Origin: Spiroplasma endosymbiont of 'Nebria riversi'
GTDB taxonomy: Bacteria; Bacillota_I; Bacilli_A; Mycoplasmatales; Nriv7
Assembly (NCBI RefSeq): GCF_018831625.1
Contig: NZ_CP065193.1
Span: forward strand, 1,116,001-1,180,000
Direction of reading: 5' to 3'
DNA: 64,000 nucleotides
Shown: in pieces, positions 21,389-31,543 of the stretch
Layout: each line of letters starts with the position of its first letter
Position numbering within the stretch: position 1 is the stretch's first letter
Made by a program: the position numbers and the translations under genes
Notes under the pieces: generated by a model
The model's input: only the letters and a program-made list of their open reading frames with translations
The model's database searches: none
Told to the model about the DNA's origin: nothing

Positions 21389-22771
21389 TTACTTAAATTT
21401 ATTATATTTATTTGTTACAGCATTACCTTTATAATTAATTCAACTATCATCATTTTTATTATTATATTTATTTCATAATGAATTTTTATATATTTCTTTT
21501 CTGATTTCTATTTCTGAATTAATATTTTCATTAATGTAATGTAGTACATTTAATTTGTTTAAATTTGACATTCTTAAATGTAATAGGTTATTTAAATTCT
21601 TATGATTATATATTTTTGCCCCATAGCCTAATTGTTGTTTTACTAAATGAGATACATCACTTTCAATGCTACAACCGATATTTTATTCTAAATTTTGATG
21701 ATGAATGCCATGCTTATTATTACTGAAATAATTACTCGCTTCCCTTAAATTTGTTTTAATATCTTTATTTAATTCATTTTTAGCAACATTACGAATGGTT
21801 TTGATTAATTCTTGATGATTGCCATCCTTATATAATTTAATTCAACTATTTAGTGTTACTTTGCGATTTTCAAAAATAATATTAAATGCAGTTTGTTTTA
21901 ATTTTTTAATAGCATGATAACCATCTAAAATATATCTAACATTACCAAAACTATTGGCAATTTCTCTAATTCAAGTATCACCATCACCACAAACAATTAT
22001 TCTGTCGTAATTAATATTTACATAATGTTTTTGTAATTCCTTAATTAATAAATCATGATAATCCATTGTATTTATTCGTTTGCCAACTTTTAACATTAGA
22101 AAATGACCTCGTTTGTTTTCTAATTCTCTACGAGCATTTTTATAATTTTTTTCTTTATGTCCGGCATGAAAAGTAACCAAACGAATTCTCTGGTCTTGTT
22201 TAACTTTCTGATCTAATGTCGCTAAAAATGTTTCATCTAGTTGAATATATAAATCCTTATTTTTAACATCAATTCTAGTTTTAGTTTCTTTTTCTGCGAG
22301 TTGAAAATATTCAGCAATATCGTATTTATTTAAAATACTTGAAATACTAGCTTTTGAAATATAACAATGATTTAGAGCATCTAAAACATCACGATAGCGT
22401 TTACCATCACCTAAAAGACTTAAAACTTTAAATTGGACATCAAAATAAATGCGTTGTTTAGGTAATATAACAATTTCTTTATCTAATAAACATACATATT
22501 CAAATTTACCTGATTTTTGATTTCAATATTTATATTGGCGTCGTTTAAAAGTAACATCACCAAAAATTGTAATAATTGTTCTTGATGCAAAATGAACTAC
22601 TTTATAACCTTGTTTTAACCGATAATGATATTTATATAAGTATTCATCTAATTTTTCATATTCATTAGCTAATTGTTCACATTTATTAGTGTACATATTT
22701 TTATGGGTTGTAAATAAACTAAATCAATGCTTGTCTTCTAAGGTTTTTACATTATTATTAATTTCTAACAT
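21389..22771 (-). pseudogene. UPF0236/ISLre2-family transposase, copy 3 (one nonsense)
   Basis: 460 codons, the best-preserved copy. DLYIQLDETFLATLDQKVKQ near residue 180 and IIVCGDGDTWIREIANSFGN near residue 265 are kept; the latter has Asp where other copies have Glu. TAA at 21683-21685 stands where the others have UGA Trp, so a one-base change of a Trp codon made a true stop after about 362 residues. Confidence 0.8.
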
Positions 22772-23010
22772 AAAAAATCGCCTTTCTAGATAGTAATTTT
22801 AACAAAGTTAAATTTCGTTAGTTTATTTTTCTGTTTTAATGATAATTTTTTTTCTAGAATTATTATTCAATAACCTGAAAAAATGATAAAAATTCTTATT
22901 TAATAAGTTATAATCAATTTGTATTAATTAGACTTTAAAAATTTAAGGAAGGATGTTAATTGTTCAACAAATTTATTAATTAGTAAAAATTAATAAAAAG
23001 GATTTAATAA
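22772..23010. promoter_or_regulatory. Divergent toxin/transposase control region (ME2)
   Basis: 239 bases between start codons, homologous to 9771-10013. Contains TTAAGGAAGGATGT and TTTATTAATTAGTAAAAATT upstream of the toxin, with AAAAAGGATTT as its ribosome site. Confidence 0.6.
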
Positions 23011-24782
23011 ATGAAAAAATTACTTAGTTTATTAAGCACAATAACAATGGCCGGAAGCGGAATGTTAGGAATTGTTGCCAATAGTCCTTATCCAACACAA
23101 GAACAACAAATTAAATTAGAAAACATAAATTATAAAAGACAAAAACGAAGCAATAATGAAAATAATAAAATAAATGCAACAAAAATTGTTATTAAAGCAA
23201 AAAAACAGATCTGATCTTCTGGTATTGTTTTCAACAATAAAGTATTTTTTAGTTCATTTGATCATAATGTTTATGAATATGATCCTGCTACAGGACAACA
23301 AAAAATTATTATTATAACAAATGGTGAAACTTGATCTTCTGGTGTAGTTTTCAACAATAAATTGTATTTTGGTTCAGATGATCATAATGTATATGAATAT
23401 GATCCAGTCACAAATCAACAAAAAATCGTTCTTAGAGCAACTTAATCTATAAGATCTTCTGGTGTAGTTTTAAACAATAAATTATATTTTGGTTCATTTG
23501 ATCATAATGTTTATGAATATGATCCTGCTACAGAACAACAAAAAATTATTCTTAGAGCAACTGAATCTATAAGATCTTCTGGTATTGTTTTTGACAATAA
23601 ATTGTACTTTGGTTCAACAGATAAAAATATGTATGAATATATGACCACGACCCTGTCGCCGAGCAACAAAAAATTATTATTAAAACAAATTGATGAATTG
23701 ATTCATCTGGTGTAATTTTCAACAATAAATTATATATTGGTTCAGGAGAGGGCAATGTTTATGAATATAGTAATTATGATTTAAATTCAAATTTAGAACA
23801 AATTAGTAATAATTCTGATAATGTAATTTTAAGTGAATTAAATTATTTGAATCCAGATTTAGATATTTCACAATTAGAAATTATTAACAAGACAAAAAAT
23901 TCAGCTATATTAAAAATAAAAAATAATTTAAATAATAATAATAATATAAAAATACATTATTCAATTGATAATGGGCAAAATAAAATTATTAATTTAAATG
24001 AATTGATTAAAAAAGCATTATTTTTTAAATTTCGAGATGAAAATTCTAATTTAAAATTTAAGGAAATAAATTATATTGATACTAATAATTTAAATTTTTC
24101 AAATACTGAAATAACAAAACAAGAAAATTCATTTTTATGATCTAATGTTCCTAAAAATGTGTGTTCTGATAGAGAAATTACCAATAAAACTCCAAATATA
24201 AAATCATTTAATGTACCTGCTTGTGAATATAAATCAAAATCAAAATTAATATTTCAAATTACAACAGGATTAACTAAAACAAAACAAGAAAATAAATTAA
24301 ATGGTTGAAACATAAATTCTGATGATGAAATGAAATTAACAGATTTTACAAATATAAATAATAAAAATTCTGAAATTATTAATGTATTATCAAATGAATT
24401 TGATTTATCAAACACAAATAAACAAGAACAAGAAATGATTTTAAGTATTTTTAAGGGACCTACTGATAAATTTGAACTTAATCCCAATGAAAAATTAAAA
24501 ATTACTTATCCAGCAAGAATAATTACATCTAAAGTTATATTAAATTTAAAACAAAAAATTACAGGAAATATTACTGCCAAAATAATTGATGATAACAATA
24601 AAGAACAAATAGTTATATTATCAATTACAGAAGTAATGCAAATTTTACAAAATCATGGTTTATTACCCAATGAAATTACTATAGATAAAAACAATGATAA
24701 CATAACATTTAATGGGGAAGCATTTTTCTCATCAGAAAGAGAAGGGTCAGTAAGAACAAATACAGTTACTACTATAGTATAA
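23011..24782 (+). pseudogene. Toxin E2: beta-propeller plus ETX/MTX2-like domain (nonsense, frameshift)
   Basis: Secretion signal MKKLLSLLSTITMAGSGMLG, then five 40-residue blades (23200-23780) of the form SSGxVFNNKLYFGSxDHNVYEYDPxTxQQK, a linker, and a C-terminal domain with KSKLIFQITTGLTK, LKITYPARIITSKVILNLK and FNGEAFFSSEREG. The strand pattern after a PNEKLKITYP segment resembles ETX/MTX2 pore-formers, a toxin family reported in Spiroplasma; I cannot confirm it without a profile search. TAA at 23443 (Glu in the next blade) and an 8-base insertion near 23641 break it. The C-terminal half is fully open. Confidence 0.6.
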
Positions 24783-24877
24783 GGTTTTATAAAAACGATA
24801 TTAGCTATTTAGAACAATAACTTTAATTGAAACAAGCACAACAAGTTTAAATTTCTTGTAAAAATAAAAAATATTCA

Positions 24878-24912
24878 AACCAGTAATTTTAATTAATTAC
24901 TGGTTCCTTATT
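24878..24912 (+). terminator. Terminator after toxin E2
   Basis: AACCAGTAATT (24878-24888) and AATTACTGGTT (24895-24905) form an 11-bp stem followed by a T-rich stretch. Confidence 0.75.
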
Positions 24913-25019
24913 TTATTAAAATATAAAAAATGAGAAGTTGCTTAGTTGTTTAAGAGTATTGTCATCATAAAAAACCACCTTTTAAGGGGATGATTTTAAC
25001 GATTTTTAAATTTAGTTAT
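24913..25019 (+). other. Secreted-protein stub
   Basis: Degenerate start near 24930-24990 (GTTGCTTAGTTGTTTAAG then TATTGTCATCAT), matching the better preserved stub at 44875 that reads MKKLLSCLGVLSS before a stop. Nothing else is seen. Confidence 0.45.
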
Positions 25020-25547
25020 TTACGGATGATTTTCAATTTCAAAATCATTTGTACTTCTTAATATGTAATCTATTTTATTATCATCATAAGCAGGACTAAT
25101 ATTTCCTAAGCTATCATATTTGCAGTCATCTAAATTTGTACCTTGTGCTTTAATTGTTATTTTTTTATTAATTACTCATGTATTTCGCATGGCGGTTTCT
25201 TGTCCGTATGTAATTATTAATTGTCTAATCTTATTTTGTTTACTCTGATTATTTTGTAATTCTTGTGTAAATTTGAAACTAAGGTTGTTTAAATATCTTA
25301 ATTCTGGTAATTTTTCATTTAGATTGTTATTATCTATTTTATTTATTTGAACTTGTGTAATATTATTTGTTGAATTCGAAATTCAAAACCTCACTTTTTC
25401 TAGATTTCTGATTTCAAAATCATAAACTTTATTACTTTGTCTTTTGTTTCTAATTAGTGATTGTGTTTTGCCATTTTTAATGTTTTGGGGAATGGTAAAA
25501 ATGTTATTAAAACTAATAATTAACACGGTAAATATTTTCATAAACAT
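25020..25547 (-). CDS. Secreted protein with ORF1 signal and lipoprotein-family body
   Basis: 175 residues. The signal (MFMKIFTVLIISFNNIF) is the one of viral ORF1, but the body (SNKVYDFEIRNLEKVRFWIS onward) is homologous to the lipoprotein at 45446, not to ORF1. In the virus order it occupies the ORF1 place, so ORF1 has been replaced by a short chimera. Ribosome site AAGGAGTGAT is shared with ORF1. Intact, one or more UGA Trp. Function unknown; surface-exposed. Confidence 0.65.
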
Positions 25548-25562
25548 TTTTATCACTCCTTT

Positions 25563-25835
25563 TTAAAATATTTTATTTTTCATTATTCTTTTTGCTTTAA
25601 TTTTTTTAATAAGTCACTCAATGCTACAGTTTATAACTACCGCTATTGTAATGCATATATCTAAATATCCTAGTATCATAAGTGAAATTAATGCTTCAAA
25701 TTTTTCATATAATAATTTCAAATCATTAATTTCCAATTTTAAAAATGGAATGAAAAAGATAGTAATCATAAAAATGTAAGGTAAAATTCTCCATCAATAT
25801 TTTTTTAAAGAACTAATTAATTTGTTTCATTTCAT
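25563..25835 (-). CDS. Plectrovirus P11 membrane protein
   Basis: 90 residues with two membrane helices, homologous to 5247-5519. Start MKWNKLISSL includes a UGA Trp and overlaps the end of P10 by 23 bases, the same overlap as in ME1. Confidence 0.65.
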
Positions 25836-26205
25836 TTTTCAAGGCTCTTTTTGCTTTAATTTTTTGAATAATAAAGCGGATTAATTTTTCAAATTTAATT
25901 GCAAAATATATTGCTCCGCCTCATCAAAAAACAAATATTCCTGCGAGCATAATACCACTATTGAACTTGCCAAAGAAATCAACCATCTGTTTATTCATAA
26001 AATCATTAAATTCAGCACTTGTTCTGGTTATTCATTTAGTATCGATTACTGTTAATGTACAAATTAATAAGCTTATAAATATGAAAATGATACTTAATGA
26101 TACTTTTAACCACTGCTTTTTAAAAGAATTTTTAATTATTAATTTTAATGGCATTTTTTCTTTTGAATTATCTTTTTTGAATAATTTTGCTAAAAGTTTT
26201 TTCAT
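25813..26205 (-). CDS. Plectrovirus P10 membrane protein
   Basis: 130 residues, Lys-rich N terminus and two membrane helices, the second with FWWGGAIYFAI. Intact homologue of 4877-5269. Confidence 0.65.
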
Positions 26206-26206
26206 T

Positions 26207-26433
26207 TTTATTTTCCTTTCGTGTTTAAAAATTTTTAATTTTTGGTTTTCAATTATTAAGTCTGATTTTTGATTAATATGAATAGTATTTCACTTTTCTA
26301 GTTTTAAAATTTATTTATTTTTTTCCATTATTATGTATTTAAGATTATTAACACTATTTTCTAATATGACATTAGCAATTTTTAATTTTTCATTCTCTAT
26401 TTATAATTCTTGTTTTTTAGTTAATTTTTCCAT
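26207..26433 (-). pseudogene. Extra coiled-coil frame between P9 and P10
   Basis: Absent from ME1 and MED. Starts MEKLTKKQEL and continues as a charged coiled coil (IENEKLKIANVILENS, KSDLIIENQKLKI) with two TAA codons. A similar phrase, LKIENDKLKIIKK, occurs at about 51640-51690 in the other prophage, suggesting exchange between the two virus kinds. Function unknown. Confidence 0.45.
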
Positions 26434-26436
26434 TTT

Positions 26437-26685
26437 CTACCTACCTTTAATTACAATAAATAAAGCAATAAGTACACAATTAACGCCAAGAATGGTAAAG
26501 ATTGGATGTTGCGAAAATGTCCGAGCCATTGGTTTAAATAGTTCTAAAATTGTTAAATTGCTAGTAATAAACTTTTGGAAATTGACAAGGCCCTCGCTAA
26601 TATAGTTCGTTAAAGTTTCAAAATGACTACCAGCCAATAATCCAAGAACAGTTATTAAGATAAAAATAATAATTAGTTTAAACAT
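26437..26685 (-). CDS. Plectrovirus P9 membrane protein
   Basis: 82 residues, helices at both ends, nearly identical to 4606-4854. Confidence 0.65.
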   Translation of the reverse strand: MFKLIIIFILITVLGLLAGSHFETLTNYISEGLVNFQKFITSNLTILELFKPMARTFSQHPIFTILGVNCVLIALFIVIKGR

Positions 26686-26691
26686 TGTTAG

Positions 26692-27000
26692 TTACCTTGT
26701 TTTATTTTTTTGTTTTCAATTAATTTTATTTGGATTTATTGGTTGTATTTGTTTTTTAGCTTTTCCTCACGCACTTAAGCGACCTTTATTTTTAACAGCA
26801 TATTGGCGTTGTTTTTCTAAATTAACTTGTTGACTACCAAAACCGAGGATAATTGCCATAAGAAATTCTACAGCCAGCGTTAAGAATAAAGGAAATATTA
26901 GTTGAATATTCGTTCCCGGTACTTCAAAACTTCAAATTAAATCAAAAACTTTATAAAGCATTTGAGCGAGAAAGTCGGCCATTTTTGCGAGATTTTCCAT
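26692..27000 (-). CDS. Plectrovirus P8 membrane protein (altered tail)
   Basis: 102 residues. The membrane helix and N terminus match 4319-4603, but the basic tail is longer and shifts frame at the very end (NKINWKQKNKTR), so the stop differs from ME1. The last codons of zot, cut by the inversion, lie just beyond at 27001-27021. Confidence 0.6.
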
Positions 27001-27029
27001 TTTTTATTATTCCTTTTCTTTCATTTTTC

Positions 27030-27170
27030 GGGCGCATAAAGTTTTGTTAGGTGGGAAAATATTTGAATAAGTATTAAGGCGGTCAGCAATGATTGTCTTT
27101 TTTATTTTATAAGGTGTTAAAAATTTGTTCTTTGAAAATTAAATACAAGTGAAATAAAGGAGTTAATTTT
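27030..27170 (+). repeat. ME3 left-end sequence
   Basis: Matches 1413-1540 including the GTCAGCAATGATTGTC terminator hairpin, then jumps to a lipoprotein leader with AAAGGAG. Confidence 0.65.
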
Positions 27171-27578
27171 ATGAAATTTTTAAATATAACCGCTATTTTA
27201 GGATTAATAACACTACCAATATTTGGCTGTTCTAAAAAGGAAAATAAAACAATATTACAAATTGAGAATGAAACATACGAATTTACTTTATTAAAAGCAA
27301 AAATTAATTGAATGTGAGACGGATTTAGACAAAATTTTAGTATAGCTTTAAGTGAATTTGATAAAAATGAAAGTGGATTAAATAAATTACCAATTGATTT
27401 TAAAAATACATTAGCTATGAAAAATAGTTATATTTATTTAGATGAAGAAGGAATAAGCACATTAAAAACTGATAATCTCGGAAGAAATGGCAACTTAAAA
27501 GTAACAAATATCAAAGGTAAAATAATTACAACACAGAATTTTTATAATTGATTAGAATTTAATTTTCAACATAATTAA
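27171..27578 (+). CDS. Viral-tail lipoprotein
   Basis: 135 residues. Signal ends ITLPIFGC, a lipobox, so the mature protein is probably membrane-anchored at Cys 20. The rest is hydrophilic (INWMWDGFRQNFSIALSEFD) with UGA Trp codons. Same signal type as 7465 and 45446 but a different body, so only the N-terminal module is shared. Intact. It is the last gene before the convergent toxin. Confidence 0.65.
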
Positions 27579-27653
27579 AAAGAGATAGTTTTTTACTATA
27601 CTATGACGCAATTCTTAAACAACTAAGCAATTTTTTTATTTTGTCAAAATAGA
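27579..27653. other. Secreted-protein stub (minus strand)
   Basis: On the minus strand AATTGCTTAGTTGTTTAAG repeats the stub seen at 8195, 24941 and 44880. No reading frame remains. Confidence 0.4.
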
Positions 27654-27683
27654 AAAGCAGTATTTAAATTTAAATACTGCTTT
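27654..27683. terminator. Perfect 30-bp palindromic terminator
   Basis: AAAGCAGTATTTAAA and its exact complement form a 15-bp palindrome between the convergent lipoprotein and toxin genes, with T/A-rich flanks on each side. Bidirectional. Confidence 0.8.
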
Positions 27684-27759
27684 AGTAAAAATATTTTTAA
27701 ATTATTCTGCATAACACATATAAAAAATATTTTTCTCTTTTAATTAATAATGTTAAATT

Positions 27760-30700
27760 TTATTCTATTCCTAGTCAATCGCCTTCAGTGTTGGTTATAA
27801 TGACAAAACCATCATTTTCATTATCTAATATTTCAAAATAACCATTTATTTGTTCAAAATGAAGCAGTATTACTTTTACGAGAGTATTGAAATCTTCATT
27901 TGTGACACTTCCGCCTCAACCAGAATGGTCATTTATAACAAATTTATTTTTAATAATTTTAGTAATGTTTGCTTGTGAATTTTTATTTTGTTTGATTTCA
28001 TTTCATGTGTTTTTGTTAATTTTAATTTTTAATTTATCATGGGCTAGAAATTTATATCATTTTTCAATGTTATCATAAACATTATGATGAATTAAAGTTG
28101 GCAACGCAATATCAGATGTTGAATGATGATGAAAAGCAAAATACATTCATGTTCCTGCAATTGCTAATCCGCCAATTACTAAGGATAATCCTAAAGTTTC
28201 CGGAGCCAGAGTGGCAACAGTACCAGCTTCTCCCACTATAATTCCGCCTTCAACTGCTGCTGTTTCAGCAACAGTAATTGTTTCTGCGGCGGCTAAGCTT
28301 TCTGTTGTGCTTGTTGATAAGAGCGGAGTCATTTCCATTGCTTCTGCATTTGTGACACTAGTAGTGGTGGCACCACTAACAGTCATTTTGGTTCCATAAG
28401 CTGTTGATGCCCCTCCACTTAAAGCTGCCAATCCAGTATTTGTTAATTTTTCTTTAAAAGCTTTTTTATCGTTTTCAGATAATGATTCATAATGACGATT
28501 AATTTCATTTAATCTTTTTAATTTTTCTTCTTTTGAAAGCGAATTATATTTATTTATCGCCTTTGTAGTTGCTTTTTGTGAATTGATAATATTATTACCA
28601 TGATTAGAATCATCATCTTCATTATTGTTATACAAAATGGCGTGGTGTTGACCATGATCATCAACTGTTAATTTAATTGGGTTTGTATCTGGTTTTGGAG
28701 TTGTTGGTGGTAAATTATCTGGTCTTTTTGTTGTGTCAACTACAGGTATATTTCCCTGATTGTCATTAATAACAATGGCGTGATTTGCTTGATCTTCTTC
28801 TGGTGTTAAAGCAAAATTATAATGATTGTTAATACCAGAGCCTTTTGTAAGTTCAACATAAGATATCGCTATGTTATTATTATTTGCATTTTGATTAACT
28901 GGTTGATAAGAACCATTATTATTTACACTAATATTAGCATTTAAAACATTATTCATTGCTATTATTTCTGGTGTCCCCCTCATGTTGAAGGTTGTTGCAT
29001 TATTTCTAAGTAATTAGTATCAATATCATTATTATCTTGAATAAGGTTTCTAAATGTTAATTCGCCATTGCGATTTGGAATTGTATCTAAATTTGATTGT
29101 ATATAATCAACAACGCGATTACGAAAGACAATTCTTACTAATGTATGCGCGGTAGCATCTTGATATCATAATTGATTTAGATTTCTATTATCTTCTAAAT
29201 CATATTGTTGTAGTAATTTTTGAATATGTAATAAATATTTTAAATTTTCTTCACCAAATAATTGGATAAATCGGTTTCTAAATTCTTCATTATTATTTCT
29301 CACTGGCAATAAGTAAGATGTTGATACCGACCAAAACAAACAACTATTATCCGCTGGTACATCATATGTTGGTTGTAATAATGTTTTTAATTCTTTTTTT
29401 GTGTTTTTAATTCTTTCTTTAATTCTTTTTTCTAATTCTTGTTTTTGCTCTGGTGTTAATTTTTCTGATAAGTTTTTTAGTAACTCTTTATCTTTTATTA
29501 TTTTTTGATTTAATTCATTAAATTTTTTTAAAAGATTTTGTGCTTCTATATGACCATTATTTGTTGCAATATTTAAAGGTGTATTATTAACATACTTAGC
29601 ATTAGTATTAGAACCACTAGCAAGTAGTAATTTAATAATTTCTGTATGACCAAAAAATGCTGCATAATGTAATGGCGACAAATCACCTTCAACCATTGAA
29701 TTAACTTTAATTTTATTTTTACTATTTTTATTTGTTAATAATTCTTTAACAATCTCTATATTACCTAAATAGGATCCATAATGTAAGGGTGATAAATTGC
29801 CCCAATAACCATTTATTACTTCTAAATTTGAATTTAACATAAGTAATAATTTAGTAATATCTAAATTATTTTGAGTAATAGATGAACATAAAAGACTAGT
29901 GTTATTATTACTAATATTATTAATAATATTAGTAATTTCTGTTTTAACTTCTTGATCTGATTTTTCTACATCATTTTTGGTTTTGAAATTTTGATTTATT
30001 TCTGGAAAAATTTCTTGTTGTTTTTTAATTATAAGTTGTTCACTTGCGAAATTAGAAGATAAATTATTTAATATTTTTAAATCTAAAGGTTTAATTTGAA
30101 CTTTTATGAAATTTTTTGCTTCATTTACAAAATCATCTTTTAATTCTTTTTCATCTTGCGTGGCATTTTTATCAAATCATGTTGCTAACTTGTTAGTTAA
30201 TTCTTGTTCATTTTTGAAGTTTAAAAAATTATCTAAATTGTTTATAAGATCTTCTTTTTTATTAAAAATGAAATCATTTAATTTTTTAATTTTAATTAAA
30301 TCTGCTCAAATTTCTATTCTAAATTCATTAATCTGTTTTGAATATTTGTCTCATTTATTTAATTGTTTTTTATAATCTGCTCAATTTATTTCTTCATTTT
30401 TCCCATCAATGGTGTCTTGAACAACCTTCAATATATTTTTTAAGTCGTTTTTTAGTTCATCAACATTTCGAATTTCTGCAAAAATTTCTAAAGTCTTTTC
30501 ATCACATTGAAACCGCATCGCCCCACTAGTAATAAAAACTAATCGTGCTAAATGTTGTTTTATTTTATTATTATCTTTTATATTATGTTTTGATAATGCA
30601 CTAATAGAATCGTCTATATTCGAGTAAGAAATACCGAAATTATCATTATTTAAATGACAATAATTACTATTATAACCTAAATTTATTGACTCTTGAATAT

Positions 30701-31299
30701 TTAAGTCCTGTTTCTTAATTTCTTTTACTTGCGAATCTTTAAAATGAAAATATTGATTGCTATTGTTTATAAATCCTAGGACATAAAAATTTTTTAAATT
30801 AATTACTAATTTTATATTTTTATCATCACTGTTTTTTAAAGTTAATATTAGTATTTTTTCTTTCTTATTTTGTTGTTCGTTAATTCAATTAGCCATTTTG
30901 GGTTCTAATTCTTCTAATTTAGAAATAATTGTTTTATTATCAAGTTCTGTGCTTATAATTCCGCCCATATTGATGCTTCTTAATGGATCAAGATAATTTT
31001 CATCAATAAGTCCCTGTAACATTTTTTTAATCTCTTTAGCATAATTTTCATTTAAAGTAATTTCTTTTTCAATGAATTCAACTTGATCAGCTGTACTTGT
31101 TGAGGGTTGCGCATTTTGTGGTTGTTTGACTTTTTTATTTTTTCCTTTTTTCGGCGGCGCTTGTCTTTTTGGGCGAGTTAATGTTTTTGGACTGTTTTTA
31201 ATTTTCGCTTTATTGTTATTAGACTTGTTGGCAACTAAGGGGCCGGCAGCATTACTGGTTAGCAAAATTATCCCTAGTAATTCTAAGAGTTTTTTTCAT
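27760..31299 (-). pseudogene. Toxin E3: RIP-like, ankyrin, OTU, hydrophobic multi-domain protein (two frameshifts)
   Basis: About 1,180 residues. Order: secretion signal (WKKLLELLGIILLTSNAAG); Lys/Pro-rich linker; RIP-like domain (about 110-260) with NFYVLGFINN and ITSGAMRFQCD, the latter aligning to the RIP active site SEAARF with Glu replaced by Gly and Arg kept; helical region; about four ankyrin repeats (490-625: LSPLHYGSYLGNIEIVKELL, LSPLHYAAFFGHTEIIKLLL); coiled coil; OTU protease domain with DNSCLFW (Cys), WGGTPEIIAMNN and NNHYNFAL (His); Pro-rich linker; Ala/Gly hydrophobic segment; 115-residue tail. Ankyrin plus OTU is the layout of Spaid, the S. poulsonii male-killing protein. Frame breaks: A7 instead of A6 right after ATG 31299, and G5 instead of G6 at 28975-28979 inside OTU. 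Eleven or so UGA Trp codons. Confidence 0.8.
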
Positions 31300-31543
31300 A
31301 CTAATCAAATTCCTTTCGTGAATTTTTACTAATTAATAAAATTTATTAAATAATCAACACGCTTTTTCCAAATCTTAGTCTGGAATCTATTCACTTTGCA
31401 ATTTCATTATGTACCGTCAAACAAAAAAATTCTAATTTTACTATATAGACTTCTTACAATACTATGATAGTAACTGAAAATTGTATTATTGAAGCAAATA
31501 AATTAAACTTTATTAAAATTACTACCAAGAAAGGTGATTTTTT
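31300..31543. promoter_or_regulatory. Divergent toxin/transposase control region (ME3)
   Basis: 244 bases between start codons. The toxin side keeps TTTATTAATTAGTAAAAATT and a GAAAGGAATT ribosome site; the transposase side keeps CAAGAAAGG and matches 16790-16886. Confidence 0.6.

Larger units (their letters stand above)
18336..27029 (+). mobile_element. ME2: plectrovirus-toxin-transposase composite with internal inversion
   Basis: Left terminus GGGCGCATAAAG at 18336. Genes P1 to Zot run forward to 21199; the remainder (21200-27021) is inverted. Turning it back restores the ME1 order: Zot end, P8, P9, P10, P11, ORF1-like, stub, terminator, toxin E2, transposase copy 3, right terminus. The restored right terminus would directly abut the left terminus of ME3. 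Several genes are intact (P1, P2, P3, P5, P6, P8-P11). Confidence 0.7.
21192..27029. other. 5.8-kb adjacent inversion
   Basis: GAAAAATG at 21192-21199 (inside zot) and its complement CATTTTTC at 27022-27029 flank an inverted block. The block begins at 21200 exactly with the element right terminus GGTCGCG, and 27030 begins exactly with the left terminus GGGCGC of ME3. This is the product expected if the right terminus of ME2 attacked its own zot gene. Confidence 0.7.

Noticed and set aside
23200..23780. Regularly spaced repeats resembling a CRISPR array
   Set aside because: The 120-base period encodes 40-residue propeller blades in frame; no short palindromic repeat with unique spacers and no cas gene nearby.
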